IMG/VR virus record: IMGVR_UViG_3300045110_000134 | Location: 1 to 60,237 of that record | DNA: 60,237 bases | Source of the DNA: a virus | Direction: 5' to 3' (one strand) | In this document: one piece after another, positions 8,185 to 16,547 of the stretch | Layout: each line of letters starts with the position of its first letter | Numbering within the stretch: the stretch's first letter is position 1 | Translations under genes and position numbers: made by a program | The notes under the pieces: model-generated | What the model saw: only the letters and a program-made list of their open reading frames with translations | What the model was told of the DNA's origin: nothing | Databases searched by the model: none

Positions 8185-9594
8185 ATGGCACTCTTTGAGA
8201 ACCTGGTTGAAGGTTTCGCCAACGCAGCCGGGGATACCGGGACGGTTAACCAGATCGAGAAGCGCAAGTCTGACCGCGTGGCGACTCAGCATGAAGAGTT
8301 GGCCGCGCAGACGCAATCCATCCTGAACGACGTTGCAGGACTGCAGCAACAGCGCTCCACGCTTGACCCGAAACACCCGGAGTACAAGACTCAACTGGAA
8401 GCCAACGACAAGGCGCTGCACGAGGCGCGGCAGGCGCTTACCGATCTGTACCATCCGGAGCAGAATCCCGGAGCGCTCGCGCACCTGGGCGGATTCATTC
8501 GCCAGCATCTTTCCAAGAACAAGCCCCAAGTTACGCCGGCAGTGGCCAAGCAGAGTATGGCCAGCACGATCGCTGGGCTGGACAAGGCGGCGGCGGCTCC
8601 CAATGAGGCTGCGCGTATGCAAGCGGGGCTTGTCCCGAAAGCGGGCACCGCGAAACCAGAGATTGAGAACTGGGTTCCAACCAACGTAAAGTTTGCCGAT
8701 GGCACTGAGGTAACCCTGCAGCGCAATTCCCGAAGCGGAGAATGGACCGACCTGGCTGGCAACCCTGTACCGAAAGAGAAGCTATCCGGTGCGAGTGTTG
8801 CTCCCAAGCAGGCAGCAGCCAGCAATTCCAAGTTCAATCAAGAAGCGTCGGTTTACGTGAAGAAGTGGGGTAAGCCGGTGAATGAGTGGACCCCGGAACA
8901 ACTAACCTACTTCAATCAAAAGATGGCCTTCGACGCAAAGAACAGTCGCGAGTCCCGCACCATAAAGATCGTCAAGGACGAGTACGGAAACAATATCCCC
9001 GTGGAAGTTTCCACGGAGAGTGGGCCAACCAACGCTCCGGTTGAACCTGGATCGCTTCCCAGGACTCCAGCAGAGGCGCGGCAGCGTGTTGCGGCACCCA
9101 GCGCACACGTAGGCAGGGCGCTCGGGATTCAAAGCACAACCCCGGCCATGACCAAGGCGCAGACTGACTTTCAAGAGGCGACGAAGTTGGCCAGCGTTGC
9201 GGATCAGGTAGCGCAGAAGCCAAATGATGCCGTGAATCAAAAGCGGCTCGCGGTAGCACTCGAACGAGCCTCTGCCGGCCGGTTCACTACTCAAGCACTC
9301 GACTACATCATCAAGGCCGGGTGGGGTAACACAATCGAGGGGTGGGCGCTCAGTCCAACCACGGGTGCTCTCCCGCCTGATATTGTTCGGCAACTGGTGG
9401 CTGGCGCTCACGAAAACCTGAACGGCGCGAAGACTGCTCTCCAGGCTGCACACGGTCCTACTGCGAGTGGCTCTGCGGCGCCGTTCAAGGTTCCTGCGGG
9501 TGCTCCTGCGGCGCCGAAAGAAGATGGCCACAAACTCAAAGCGAATGGCCAAGTCATCGCGATTTCAAGGGGCGGCCAATGGGTGGCACCGTAA
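8185..9594 (+). CDS. Candidate internal virion (ejection) protein, helical
   Basis: A 469-residue protein. I placed the start at ATG 8185 because an AAGGAA site precedes it; the frame is open further upstream only as overlap with the previous gene. Residues 20-90 form an evident coiled coil (QHEELAAQTQSILNDVAGLQ, LEANDKALHEARQALT). The rest is alanine/lysine-rich with proline linkers. The last 16 bases overlap the next gene. It probably acts as the second of three ejection proteins. No enzymatic motif is visible. Confidence 0.65.
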   Translation: MALFENLVEGFANAAGDTGTVNQIEKRKSDRVATQHEELAAQTQSILNDVAGLQQQRSTLDPKHPEYKTQLEANDKALHEARQALTDLYHPEQNPGALAHLGGFIRQHLSKNKPQVTPAVAKQSMASTIAGLDKAAAAPNEAARMQAGLVPKAGTAKPEIENWVPTNVKFADGTEVTLQRNSRSGEWTDLAGNPVPKEKLSGASVAPKQAAASNSKFNQEASVYVKKWGKPVNEWTPEQLTYFNQKMAFDAKNSRESRTIKIVKDEYGNNIPVEVSTESGPTNAPVEPGSLPRTPAEARQRVAAPSAHVGRALGIQSTTPAMTKAQTDFQEATKLASVADQVAQKPNDAVNQKRLAVALERASAGRFTTQALDYIIKAGWGNTIEGWALSPTTGALPPDIVRQLVAGAHENLNGAKTALQAAHGPTASGSAAPFKVPAGAPAAPKEDGHKLKANGQVIAISRGGQWVAP

Positions 9595-11465
9595 CGCAGT
9601 TCTCAATCGAACCGCCAGATCAGACAGCAACTAAGTTCGAGGTTGAGCCTCCGTCTACCAGTGGCGAGGCTCCCGCGACTCCCGGCTTCCTGAAACAACT
9701 GATCGCACCTTACAACCCAGGCGCGGAAGACTTGAACCCTGCCCTACGCTTTCTTGACCAGGCGGGCGGAGCTCTCCTCGGGGCTGGGCCTGCTGTGTAC
9801 CACGCCTTCGCGGATGAGCCCACGGAAGAGGAGAACAAGAAGTTCAAGGGCGACACGGGTGGACTGAAGCGGGTAGGTCTCGGAATCCAGAGACTTGTGG
9901 TGGACCCGGTGGCCAGCGCAGCAGAGGACTACGCTTCGGGTAAGGTTACCCCGAAAGCGGCGCTCGATGTTCTGCCGGAAGCGCTCGGGGCTGGTACGGG
10001 GACGTTTGTGGCAAGTGAGGCTGGCGGACGCGCACTGTCGAAGGTAGGGGAGTTTCGTACCCAGATGGGCGGAGGTCCACAAGGCTTTGCTCGCAAGTTT
10101 ACCGGGGTAGAGTCTGCGCTGAAGGATGAGGTCACCAAGGCAGCCGAGAAGCAGGGTGTTGCGGAAGTGAAGCACGCAGAGGCTACGGGTGACGTGGCAG
10201 CGCGGCAGGACGTTGCGAAGAAGCTAGACCAGTCCAGCGTCAAACTGAGTAAGCACCTTGAGAGAGTAGAGAACTCGGTAGCCAAGGAAGCGGATGCCAA
10301 GTTTAAGGCGGTGCGCGAGAAGTTGGGAATTACCGAAGAGAATCCGGGTCCGGAAGTTCCTCCCGACCAAATGGTAGAGACTGTACGGGACATCGAAGAG
10401 AACGTCCTGCAAAACATTCCAGAGAATGTGAAGGAATTTCGGGCTGTCCTGGGGCACGGGGAAGAAGCGGCGCCTGGTATGCGTGCTGCGTTCAAGGAGG
10501 CCACCGGGAAAGAAGCGCTGGGAGGCAAGCCGTTTACTTGGGATGAACTCCAGTCGCTCAAGAGCCGGATTGACGCACGGTTACGAAAGTCGCGTGGCAT
10601 GAATGGAGATCTGAAGCGCGGATTGCGTCAACTGCGGGATCAGACGGTTGATGAAATGGGAGGTATCGCAGAACCGGCCGGCGCCAGCGATTTGTGGAAT
10701 GATGCGAGGGCCTTCTACCGCAACTACAAAACAGACTTTCACGAACCCACTGGTCCCTCTGGTTCCGGTTCTCCCGTGGCCAAGGCTCTTGACGCTGTAG
10801 ACCCGAAGATGATGCGCCAGCCGTTTACCGGGGCTGCGAACTCAAGCCTGGGCAATCGCGGAGTGGACATCCTTCGAAAATACCCGCAACATGGCGGGAA
10901 TGAAGCAGCGGCAGCAGTGGAAGAGATGCTTGGACACCATGAAAGCCTGCGACGGATGCCCGACAAAGCGGCGCCGAAACCTCTCCAGGCTCCCGTGGTA
11001 GATGCTTCCCTGGTAGCTCGCAAGGCGATAGCGCGGCGGGCGGCTCGCTGGGGAGACTTTAACGCTCGCGACATGGGCATCCTGGCCTCGGGTGGCCTCG
11101 GTGAATTGATTGGCGGTCTCTTCGGAGGGAACCTGATTGAGCGTGTAGGCGGCGCCTTGGCCGGCGTAGGGGCCTACGAAGGTGGGAAGTACGTCGGTTC
11201 CAGGCTTATGAATAAGCCAGAGGTCATCGAGTGGCTGTCCCGGACCCCTCCGGAAGAGATAGCGGCCATCAACAAGATCCCCGGCGCGGACAAGGTTAAG
11301 ATTATCAACGCGCTGACTGCACAGGCGGTAGGGTCCAAGGTGGAACTCTCCCCAGCGGCCAAGCAGTTACTCGGTCCCGCGAATGTAGCGCGGATCATGG
11401 GCGCCTCGGCCGGGATGTCTACCGTCCACAACCGCAAGGAAGCGCTCGAACTCATGGGCCGGTAA
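9579..11465 (+). CDS. Large candidate ejection protein
   Basis: A 628-residue protein, Ala/Gly/Lys/Glu-rich. Residues 165-350 are charged helices with coiled-coil character. Residues about 500-550 are a glycine-rich hydrophobic stretch (ILASGGLGELIGGLFGGNLI, then GGALAGVGAYEGG) that could insert in a membrane. Large soluble virion proteins with such a segment are typical of podoviral ejection machineries that build a channel across the envelope. I see no lytic transglycosylase motif. It is the last clear structural gene of the late block. Confidence 0.65.
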   Translation: MGGTVTQFSIEPPDQTATKFEVEPPSTSGEAPATPGFLKQLIAPYNPGAEDLNPALRFLDQAGGALLGAGPAVYHAFADEPTEEENKKFKGDTGGLKRVGLGIQRLVVDPVASAAEDYASGKVTPKAALDVLPEALGAGTGTFVASEAGGRALSKVGEFRTQMGGGPQGFARKFTGVESALKDEVTKAAEKQGVAEVKHAEATGDVAARQDVAKKLDQSSVKLSKHLERVENSVAKEADAKFKAVREKLGITEENPGPEVPPDQMVETVRDIEENVLQNIPENVKEFRAVLGHGEEAAPGMRAAFKEATGKEALGGKPFTWDELQSLKSRIDARLRKSRGMNGDLKRGLRQLRDQTVDEMGGIAEPAGASDLWNDARAFYRNYKTDFHEPTGPSGSGSPVAKALDAVDPKMMRQPFTGAANSSLGNRGVDILRKYPQHGGNEAAAAVEEMLGHHESLRRMPDKAAPKPLQAPVVDASLVARKAIARRAARWGDFNARDMGILASGGLGELIGGLFGGNLIERVGGALAGVGAYEGGKYVGSRLMNKPEVIEWLSRTPPEEIAAINKIPGADKVKIINALTAQAVGSKVELSPAAKQLLGPANVARIMGASAGMSTVHNRKEALELMGR

Positions 11466-11538
11466 CCCGAAGTGCCGAGATAGGGGGCAGGCATCCAAGT
11501 ACGCACTCGGGCCTGTACGTTGACGCGCCTGCCAACCC

Positions 11539-12528
11539 ATGATCACCCCTGAACTGCTAACAAACTACGAGACTTGCTCGCGCAAAGGGGCCTGGTCGCG
11601 TTCCTGGCAGCCTAGGAAGCTAACTATCACCCAGATGATGCAGGAAGCCATCCGGGAGGCTTTGCTGGCCCCAGAGGGCGACCCAGGCGAAATAGCGGGT
11701 AGCGCCATGCTCCAGTTAGCCCAGGACAGGGGTTTAGAGACCGAAACCCACAAAGTCTACGATTCCGTCATCCACCATGCCAACATCGCTGACCTGGTAG
11801 CGACCCTCCTCCGCAAGCCTGGGGAACCTCCCTGGCGCATCCCGGAATCTATGGATAACTGGATACCGGGGTGCTATCTGTCAGCCGGTGGGGATTTCCT
11901 GCGGCGGGTGGTGCTGGTAACGCATTGGAATGACGAACGCCATATCAGCGAGTGCCGATCCTGGTTCACCCTTGGCGAGCAGGCGCACTACGAGCTCCCG
12001 ATGCAGTTGGCTGTCATCATCCTCGGGCAGCAGAGGGACGGGCAGAGGATTGCGAGTCCGTGGGCTACCGGGTTCCTGCATCCTCTGAACCATGAACTGC
12101 GGTTCCGGAAGCGGGACAAGGGAGTACGGCAACCAGGGAACATCTTTGGTGAAACCTGGCAGCGGATACACCGCGAGGATCACGACGAAATCAGCCGGGA
12201 AACCTGGCTAGAATCTATGCTGAAGGATGACGTGCTCTACGAGGTCTGCTTCCGGGAAGATATTCCTCTTCCGAATCCGGCTCATCTTGTTCGAGTTCGG
12301 GACATGGCAAGTACAAAATTAGAAAGGCTTTACGGTCAGCGGGGAGTGCCGGAAGCGAATCTCTCATCATGTGACTGGCCTATCCCTTGCCCGTTCCGGA
12401 AGTGCTGTCACACGCTACCAGAGGCCCAGCCGGAAGAGAAGTACGGGTTTATCCAAATAGAGCGTCGTATCCCGCTCCCCAAGGTTGGCATCCCCACTTC
12501 TGTTGGAACACTGCCCGGTCCCGGTTAG
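11539..12528 (+). CDS. PD-(D/E)XK nuclease-like protein with possible Fe-S cysteines
   Basis: A 329-residue protein beginning MITPELLTNYETCSRK. An early Tyr-x-x-Cys-x-Arg-Lys followed by a C-terminal cysteine set (C278, C284, C289, C290) is the layout of AddB/Cas4-type nucleases that hold a 4Fe-4S cluster. Middle segments such as FLRRVVLVTHWNDERHISE and SWFTLGE may carry the nuclease core, but the canonical D...E-x-K is not clear to me. It ends the late block and overlaps the convergent GT2 gene by 80 bases. It could process DNA during or just after packaging or entry. Family assignment is moderate. Confidence 0.55.
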   Translation: MITPELLTNYETCSRKGAWSRSWQPRKLTITQMMQEAIREALLAPEGDPGEIAGSAMLQLAQDRGLETETHKVYDSVIHHANIADLVATLLRKPGEPPWRIPESMDNWIPGCYLSAGGDFLRRVVLVTHWNDERHISECRSWFTLGEQAHYELPMQLAVIILGQQRDGQRIASPWATGFLHPLNHELRFRKRDKGVRQPGNIFGETWQRIHREDHDEISRETWLESMLKDDVLYEVCFREDIPLPNPAHLVRVRDMASTKLERLYGQRGVPEANLSSCDWPIPCPFRKCCHTLPEAQPEEKYGFIQIERRIPLPKVGIPTSVGTLPGPG

Positions 12529-13135
12529 CCTGTCCCTCAATCTCCGCACGCTCCTCTGGTGGAGCAAGGTTTAAGGTGGACGAACGCTCATGGAAGAATG
12601 GAACGTTCGCCTTCCACAGTGGCACCCCGGCCTTGTGCGCTCGAACGTGAAAGTCGTTGTCAGAAGCGTAGTGCTTCATGGTCTCGTCAAACGGTCCAAC
12701 CTTCTCCCAAACCTCACGCTTGATTAGGAATCCGGAGAAATCCGGGTGCGGGTGCAACTCTCCCATCGGCGCCGGCTCCGCAATCTGCTCCATCTTGTCC
12801 ACGGAGACTCCGGAGACGAACGGCTTGTCATAGGACAGCAGTTGTTTATAGAACCACAGAGGAAGTACGACATCATTGTTTATAACGAGAACGTAAGGTA
12901 CCTTCAAGTCTCCAAAGAGTGCATTCAACCCCAAATTCCACCCTTTGCTGACCCCTGCGTTATATTCAAAGGTGCCAAGCATTACGGCGCGCCCGGTGTA
13001 GATACACTCCCTAGTTCCGTCCGTGCTCCCGTTGTCTACCACGTAAAGCATGGACTCCGCATCGCGCATCACCGAAGCGGCCGCACGCATGGTGAGCGCG
13101 AGGTTGTTGCGGGTGAGCATCAAGACGGGGTTCAT
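12449..13135 (-). CDS. Family 2 glycosyltransferase
   Basis: A 228-residue GT-A enzyme. The N-terminal strand-loop (MNPVLMLTRNNLALTMRA), YVVDNGSTDGT (residues ~31-41) and the metal-site region VLVINNDVVLP (~82-92, a D-x-D variant) are hallmark GT2 features; SGFLIKREVWEKVGPFDE follows. It would transfer a sugar from a nucleotide donor to a glycan. It is the last gene of the leftward operon, starts by ATGA overlap with the small zinc protein, and its 3' end overlaps the convergent nuclease-like gene. Confidence 0.9.
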   Translation of the reverse strand: MNPVLMLTRNNLALTMRAAASVMRDAESMLYVVDNGSTDGTRECIYTGRAVMLGTFEYNAGVSKGWNLGLNALFGDLKVPYVLVINNDVVLPLWFYKQLLSYDKPFVSGVSVDKMEQIAEPAPMGELHPHPDFSGFLIKREVWEKVGPFDETMKHYASDNDFHVRAHKAGVPLWKANVPFFHERSSTLNLAPPEERAEIEGQANRDRAVFQQKWGCQPWGAGYDALFG

Positions 13136-13329
13136 TTCGCTCTCTTAACGTAGGAGGATGGATTGTCGCAATGCCTGTGTTCCATACGAACGCTACTCCC
13201 GTGGAAAACAAAGTGCCATTTGTCGTGTAGCTCAATCGGGCGCTTGCAACGAGCGCAGACCCGGACGCGCACAGTCGGAGTAATAGACTGCTTACACTCG
13301 GGACAACGGTTCACTCCATCACGCTCCAT
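13132..13329 (-). CDS. Small zinc-ribbon protein
   Basis: A 65-residue protein with CPEC (residues 9-12) and CARC (25-28) and a later HRHC, consistent with one bound zinc. It is wedged between the aminotransferase and GT2 genes, overlapping both. Whether it serves the glycan pathway or is an unrelated small DNA/RNA-binding protein cannot be told from the sequence. Confidence 0.7.
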   Translation of the reverse strand: MERDGVNRCPECKQSITPTVRVRVCARCKRPIELHDKWHFVFHGSSVRMEHRHCDNPSSYVKRAK

Positions 13330-14375
13330 TCCTGCACGGCGTCGATGATCTTCTTTACATCCTCATCCGAAAGCCACCAACCCACAGGAATTGAGCACTG
13401 GTGATCGTTGAACTGCTTTACTCCCGGCAAGGGCTGTTCTATTGCTGTGAAAATCGGGTGTCGATCATTCCGGTTGTGAGTCCGCGCAGCCTGAATCCCG
13501 CGCTCTGCCATGTGCTTTACGAAGCCGTCGCGGTCGTCCACCATCACGTTGTACATCCAGCGGCTAGAAACGGCTATCGGGCGCTTCGCTAACTCCGCAT
13601 CGTCGTAAGCCAGAGCATGACGATGGTGCTGTCCTATGTTTTTCTGGACGTGGGGTAGGTTGGCCAGTCCGATCGAGGCTGCGATGTCCGTCATGTGAAA
13701 CTTGTACCCCTTCATGGTCACTTCCTGGTCGCAGCGGAAGCCTCCACCTTTGCGGTCCAGTCCACACCAGCGTTTCAGTGTAGCCACGTCGCGTACTAGT
13801 GGGTCCATGATCGAGATAGCCCCACCATCCCCCGTGGTCAAATGCTTGATGGCCTGGAACGAGTAGCAAACCAGATAGTCCCACTTGTCGGCGCCGCGGT
13901 TCGCTCCAAACGAGTGAGCAGCGTCCACAATCAACGTCGCGTGGTATTCGTCGGCCAGAGAGTGCAGGGCCGGGATGTCGCAGACCGTGCCCGCGTAGTC
14001 CACGCAGCAGATGGCAACCGTGCTCGGGTATTTCTTCAACAGTTTTTCAACAGAGTTTGGGTCGATCAATCCCGTGTCCGGGTAGACATCGGCCCAGAGG
14101 ATGTTCGCCCCCAGATGCGCGAGTGGGACGTTGGCGAGCAGGCAAGTCATGGGGGTCGCTATCACATAGTCCCCCGGCCTGATGCCGGCCAAGTCGTAGG
14201 CCAGCCAGAGCGCGGAGGTTCCAGAGTTTACGGTGACGTTGTTCCCGATCCAGGAGCCAAGCGCTACCTCGAACTCGTCTACCATTGGCCCCTGGCCGAT
14301 ACAGGACGAGCCCAGCGTAGTCGCAACCATTCCTGCCGCCTCTGGTGCAATGAAATGCTTGAAAAGCGGGATCAT
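13311..14375 (-). CDS. DegT/DnrJ/EryC1/StrS family aminotransferase
   Basis: A 354-residue PLP-dependent sugar aminotransferase. Residues 51-56 SGTSAL form the phosphate-binding loop, D151 in DAAHSFG is the pyridine-nitrogen Asp, and K177 in SFQAIKHLTTGDGG is the Schiff-base lysine. Length fits the family (350-400). It would put an amino group on a nucleotide-linked keto-sugar. Next to it lie an SDR reductase and a GNAT acetyltransferase, which together could make an N-acetylated amino-deoxy sugar for the nearby glycosyltransferases. It starts by ATGA overlap with the SDR gene. Confidence 0.9.
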   Translation of the reverse strand: MIPLFKHFIAPEAAGMVATTLGSSCIGQGPMVDEFEVALGSWIGNNVTVNSGTSALWLAYDLAGIRPGDYVIATPMTCLLANVPLAHLGANILWADVYPDTGLIDPNSVEKLLKKYPSTVAICCVDYAGTVCDIPALHSLADEYHATLIVDAAHSFGANRGADKWDYLVCYSFQAIKHLTTGDGGAISIMDPLVRDVATLKRWCGLDRKGGGFRCDQEVTMKGYKFHMTDIAASIGLANLPHVQKNIGQHHRHALAYDDAELAKRPIAVSSRWMYNVMVDDRDGFVKHMAERGIQAARTHNRNDRHPIFTAIEQPLPGVKQFNDHQCSIPVGWWLSDEDVKKIIDAVQEWSVME

Positions 14376-15022
14376 AACCCTCCGTTAACCTTCACAGTGG
14401 CGCCGGTCAGGTATTCGCACTCAATCAGGAACCGGCACGCTTCCGCCAGAGCTCCCACGGTTCCCAAATCCTGCAGCGGGATCTTGTCCACGATGGTCTG
14501 CAAGTGCTGTCCCGGCAACTGTGAAATCATGCCGCGGTTGAAGTATCCCAGTTCCAGGCAGTTCACTCGCGTACCCCACCCCGCGAACTCTTTGCTGGCT
14601 ACTCTGGTCAGTCCATTGAGCGCAGCCTTCGATGCGGAATAGACCGCCGTTCCTGCAGGGCCATCGCTTGCGGTCACAGAGGAAAACATGGTGAACGTTC
14701 CCCCGTGCGCCTTGTAAATCTCCCGTGCGTACTTCAGCATGAGGATGTTCGATACAAGGTTGACGCGCAGCATCCTGTTGATGTCGGAAACCTCCGTCTT
14801 GTGAATCATTCCGGAGATTGAGACCCCGGTTGCGTTAATGACGTGCAGCGGGCCATCGCACACGATGGTCTCAAAGAACAGCCGGATAGAAGCCTCGGAT
14901 TCCACATCGCAGTGCCGGCGCCCGATGGCCGATACTACCTGGGTGCCAGCGTAGATGCCGCAGAGCGCCTGGTGGAGAGGTTGACCGAGACCGCCTGTTA
15001 CTCCGCCCATGACCAGAATCAC
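14372..15022 (-). CDS. Short-chain dehydrogenase/reductase
   Basis: A 216-residue SDR. The GGVTGGLG nucleotide loop is at residues 6-13, NATG at 63-66, catalytic Ser near 115 (FSSVTAS), and Y128-x-x-x-K132 in YSASK. I chose GTG at 15022 because it forms a GTGA overlap with the GNAT stop; an in-frame ATG lies 12 bases later. The protein is slightly short for an SDR (usual 240-260) because the second Rossmann strand region is compact. Probably reduces or epimerises a sugar intermediate used by the neighbouring aminotransferase and GTs. Confidence 0.88.
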   Translation of the reverse strand: MILVMGGVTGGLGQPLHQALCGIYAGTQVVSAIGRRHCDVESEASIRLFFETIVCDGPLHVINATGVSISGMIHKTEVSDINRMLRVNLVSNILMLKYAREIYKAHGGTFTMFSSVTASDGPAGTAVYSASKAALNGLTRVASKEFAGWGTRVNCLELGYFNRGMISQLPGQHLQTIVDKIPLQDLGTVGALAEACRFLIECEYLTGATVKVNGGL

Positions 15023-15531
15023 GTCAAGTCCTCCCTGAGCATTCCGAAGATGTGCCAGTTGTGCCACGCGCCGGCTCGCCATATATATCCGCGCAGCGTC
15101 CCCTCGGGACGGAATCCTGCTTCCTGGATGATCCTGGCGGCGGCTATGTTTGTGTCCAGGCACTCCGCGGTTACCCGGTGAAACCCTAACTCCTGAATCA
15201 CGTACTCGGCGCCAGAACGAAGGATTCTACGGCCGTATCCCTTCCCTGTGACCTCGGGCAGAACATCTGTCCCGGTCATCCGTGCTTCACTCATGGGGTA
15301 GTCCAGCCTGAACCGGAGCAGGCCCACCGTCTTGTCCACGTCTCCGACAACGTAAGCCTGGTTGAGATTATCGAGCGTCAAGTACCAGGCATCCTGGTTG
15401 TGAATGGTTTGTACGCTTCTGGGATCGCGCCAGCCGGAAGTGTTGCGGGGATCGTTTCGCATCTCGCGCAGCATGGCTAGATCGAACTCCTCTACTTCGC
15501 GGAAATGGAGACCGTTACGATGAAAGGCCAT
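15019..15531 (-). CDS. GNAT N-acetyltransferase
   Basis: A 170-residue RimJ/RimL-like GNAT. The acetyl-CoA loop is DVLPEVTGKGYGRRIL (residues ~90-105, with the Q/R-x-x-G-x-G/A signature as TGKGYGRR), followed by LGFHRVTAECLDTNIAAARI and AGFRPEGTLRGYIW, the usual C-terminal elements. In this cluster the natural acceptor would be an amino sugar nucleotide made by the DegT-type aminotransferase. Acetylation of a protein cannot be excluded. Confidence 0.88.
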   Translation of the reverse strand: MAFHRNGLHFREVEEFDLAMLREMRNDPRNTSGWRDPRSVQTIHNQDAWYLTLDNLNQAYVVGDVDKTVGLLRFRLDYPMSEARMTGTDVLPEVTGKGYGRRILRSGAEYVIQELGFHRVTAECLDTNIAAARIIQEAGFRPEGTLRGYIWRAGAWHNWHIFGMLREDLT

Positions 15532-15778
15532 TTAGCCTCTCAATCTCACGCTGCACGTACCATGCGGCCTTTTTCAAATCCTCAACCCCGTTCTTATGGT
15601 CCGCCCGCCACAGGTACTTCATCGCGTTCCCCACGTTGAACGTCATGTGCTCGACAACGGTAATACACTCGACTCCGGACGGGTGAGAGGTATAGTGCTT
15701 CGGGTGGTTGACGGTCTCTTGCACCCTCGGCACAGGGTTGTGCTCGGCACGATTTTTTGTTTCCCGCAATTTCTGCAT
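15515..15778 (-). CDS. DUF3310 family protein
   Basis: An 87-residue protein. The conserved core runs from residue 23: VNHPKHYTSHPSGVECI, then FNVGNAMKYLWRADHKNG and DLKKAAWYVQREIERL. This is the DUF3310 signature found across many phages; the family has no firm function, though it often sits near nucleotide metabolism genes. The first ~22 residues are unusual and overlap another reading frame that encodes a Cys-rich peptide (15643-15825). Confidence 0.85.
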   Translation of the reverse strand: MQKLRETKNRAEHNPVPRVQETVNHPKHYTSHPSGVECITVVEHMTFNVGNAMKYLWRADHKNGVEDLKKAAWYVQREIERLNGLSS

Positions 15779-15825
15779 AGACCTTCTGCCAGTTTACGTT
15801 TACGCCAACGCTGCTCTTTGGTCAT
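15643..15825 (-). CDS. Small Cys-rich protein overlapping DUF3310 gene
   Basis: A 60-residue ORF starting MTKEQRWRKRKLAEGLCRNC, with CRNC and CRGC pairs 14 residues apart. This arrangement recurs in short phage proteins. An AAGGG site precedes its ATG. It starts within the last 4 bases of the upstream glycosyltransferase (ATGA) and its 3' 136 bases overlap the DUF3310 start in another frame. The C-terminal 20 residues look like overprint, so the functional part may be only the zinc-binding half. Confidence 0.45.
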   Translation of the reverse strand: MTKEQRWRKRKLAEGLCRNCGKQKIVPSTTLCRGCKRPSTTRSTIPLTRPESSVLPLSST

Positions 15826-16547
15826 GGAACCCTTATCGGAAGTACATCCCTGAACTCTTTGTAGAGGTACAGATGCCACCACTGGTGCATCGCCGCATCG
15901 GAACCCCAGTTCGTCGTCGCAGCCCACGCCGGGTAATCAAACTTCCCGTCTCCGCGCACCCCGCCACTCGAATGCTCACAGTCGATACCGACCAGCCGTA
16001 CTTTCTTCTTGTGGCGTGCCGCCATCATGCAAATCCACATGTCGCTGCCGTGTGAAGGTGGCGCAAACATCGGCCATCCGCCTATCAGGTCTAGGAACGA
16101 TCGCCGCACGATCAGCGAGAAGCTGTCAATCATAGCCACGTCCATGCTCCCGGTGCAGCGCTGCCCGTGGTTGAACCAGTCGCGCATATTCGAGTAGCAG
16201 CCTCCGCGGGCCAACTGGCGGAAGTCGTAAGGGTCCACGTAGATGTTTGCACGGCCAAGTTCCTTCGCTCCGAAGAAGCTGACCAGGACTACGCTGGGGT
16301 CTTCAAACTCCTTGAGCACGCGCACGTCCCAGTCCCTTTCGCGAATGAACAGGTCGGAATGGAAGTACGCGATTACGTCCGCATAGGTTGATGCGTAAAA
16401 CTTCTGCACCTTCTGCAAGTAGCCGGCGTCCTCGCCTTCAATGGTAGCGTCAACCTCTACTGGCCAAAGTGTGTACTCAAGTGTCAGCCAAGACTCAACG
16501 GCCGCTTCGTGGCCTCCCGTGCTCGGGCACATGATGGCAAGTTTCAT
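15822..16547 (-). CDS. GT-A type glycosyltransferase-like protein
   Basis: A 241-residue protein starting MKLAIMCPSTGGHEAAVE by ATGA overlap with the upstream GT4 gene. The segment ADVIAYFHSDLFIRERDWD (residues ~54-72) has the hydrophobic strand plus H-S-D in place of a D-x-D metal site; VAMIDSFSLIVRRSFLDLIGGW and SDMWICMMAARHKKKVRLVG are the later GT2-like strands with a catalytic acidic residue region. Probably adds a sugar in the same pathway as its neighbours. Acceptor unknown. Confidence 0.8.
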   Translation of the reverse strand: MKLAIMCPSTGGHEAAVESWLTLEYTLWPVEVDATIEGEDAGYLQKVQKFYASTYADVIAYFHSDLFIRERDWDVRVLKEFEDPSVVLVSFFGAKELGRANIYVDPYDFRQLARGGCYSNMRDWFNHGQRCTGSMDVAMIDSFSLIVRRSFLDLIGGWPMFAPPSHGSDMWICMMAARHKKKVRLVGIDCEHSSGGVRGDGKFDYPAWAATTNWGSDAAMHQWWHLYLYKEFRDVLPIRVP

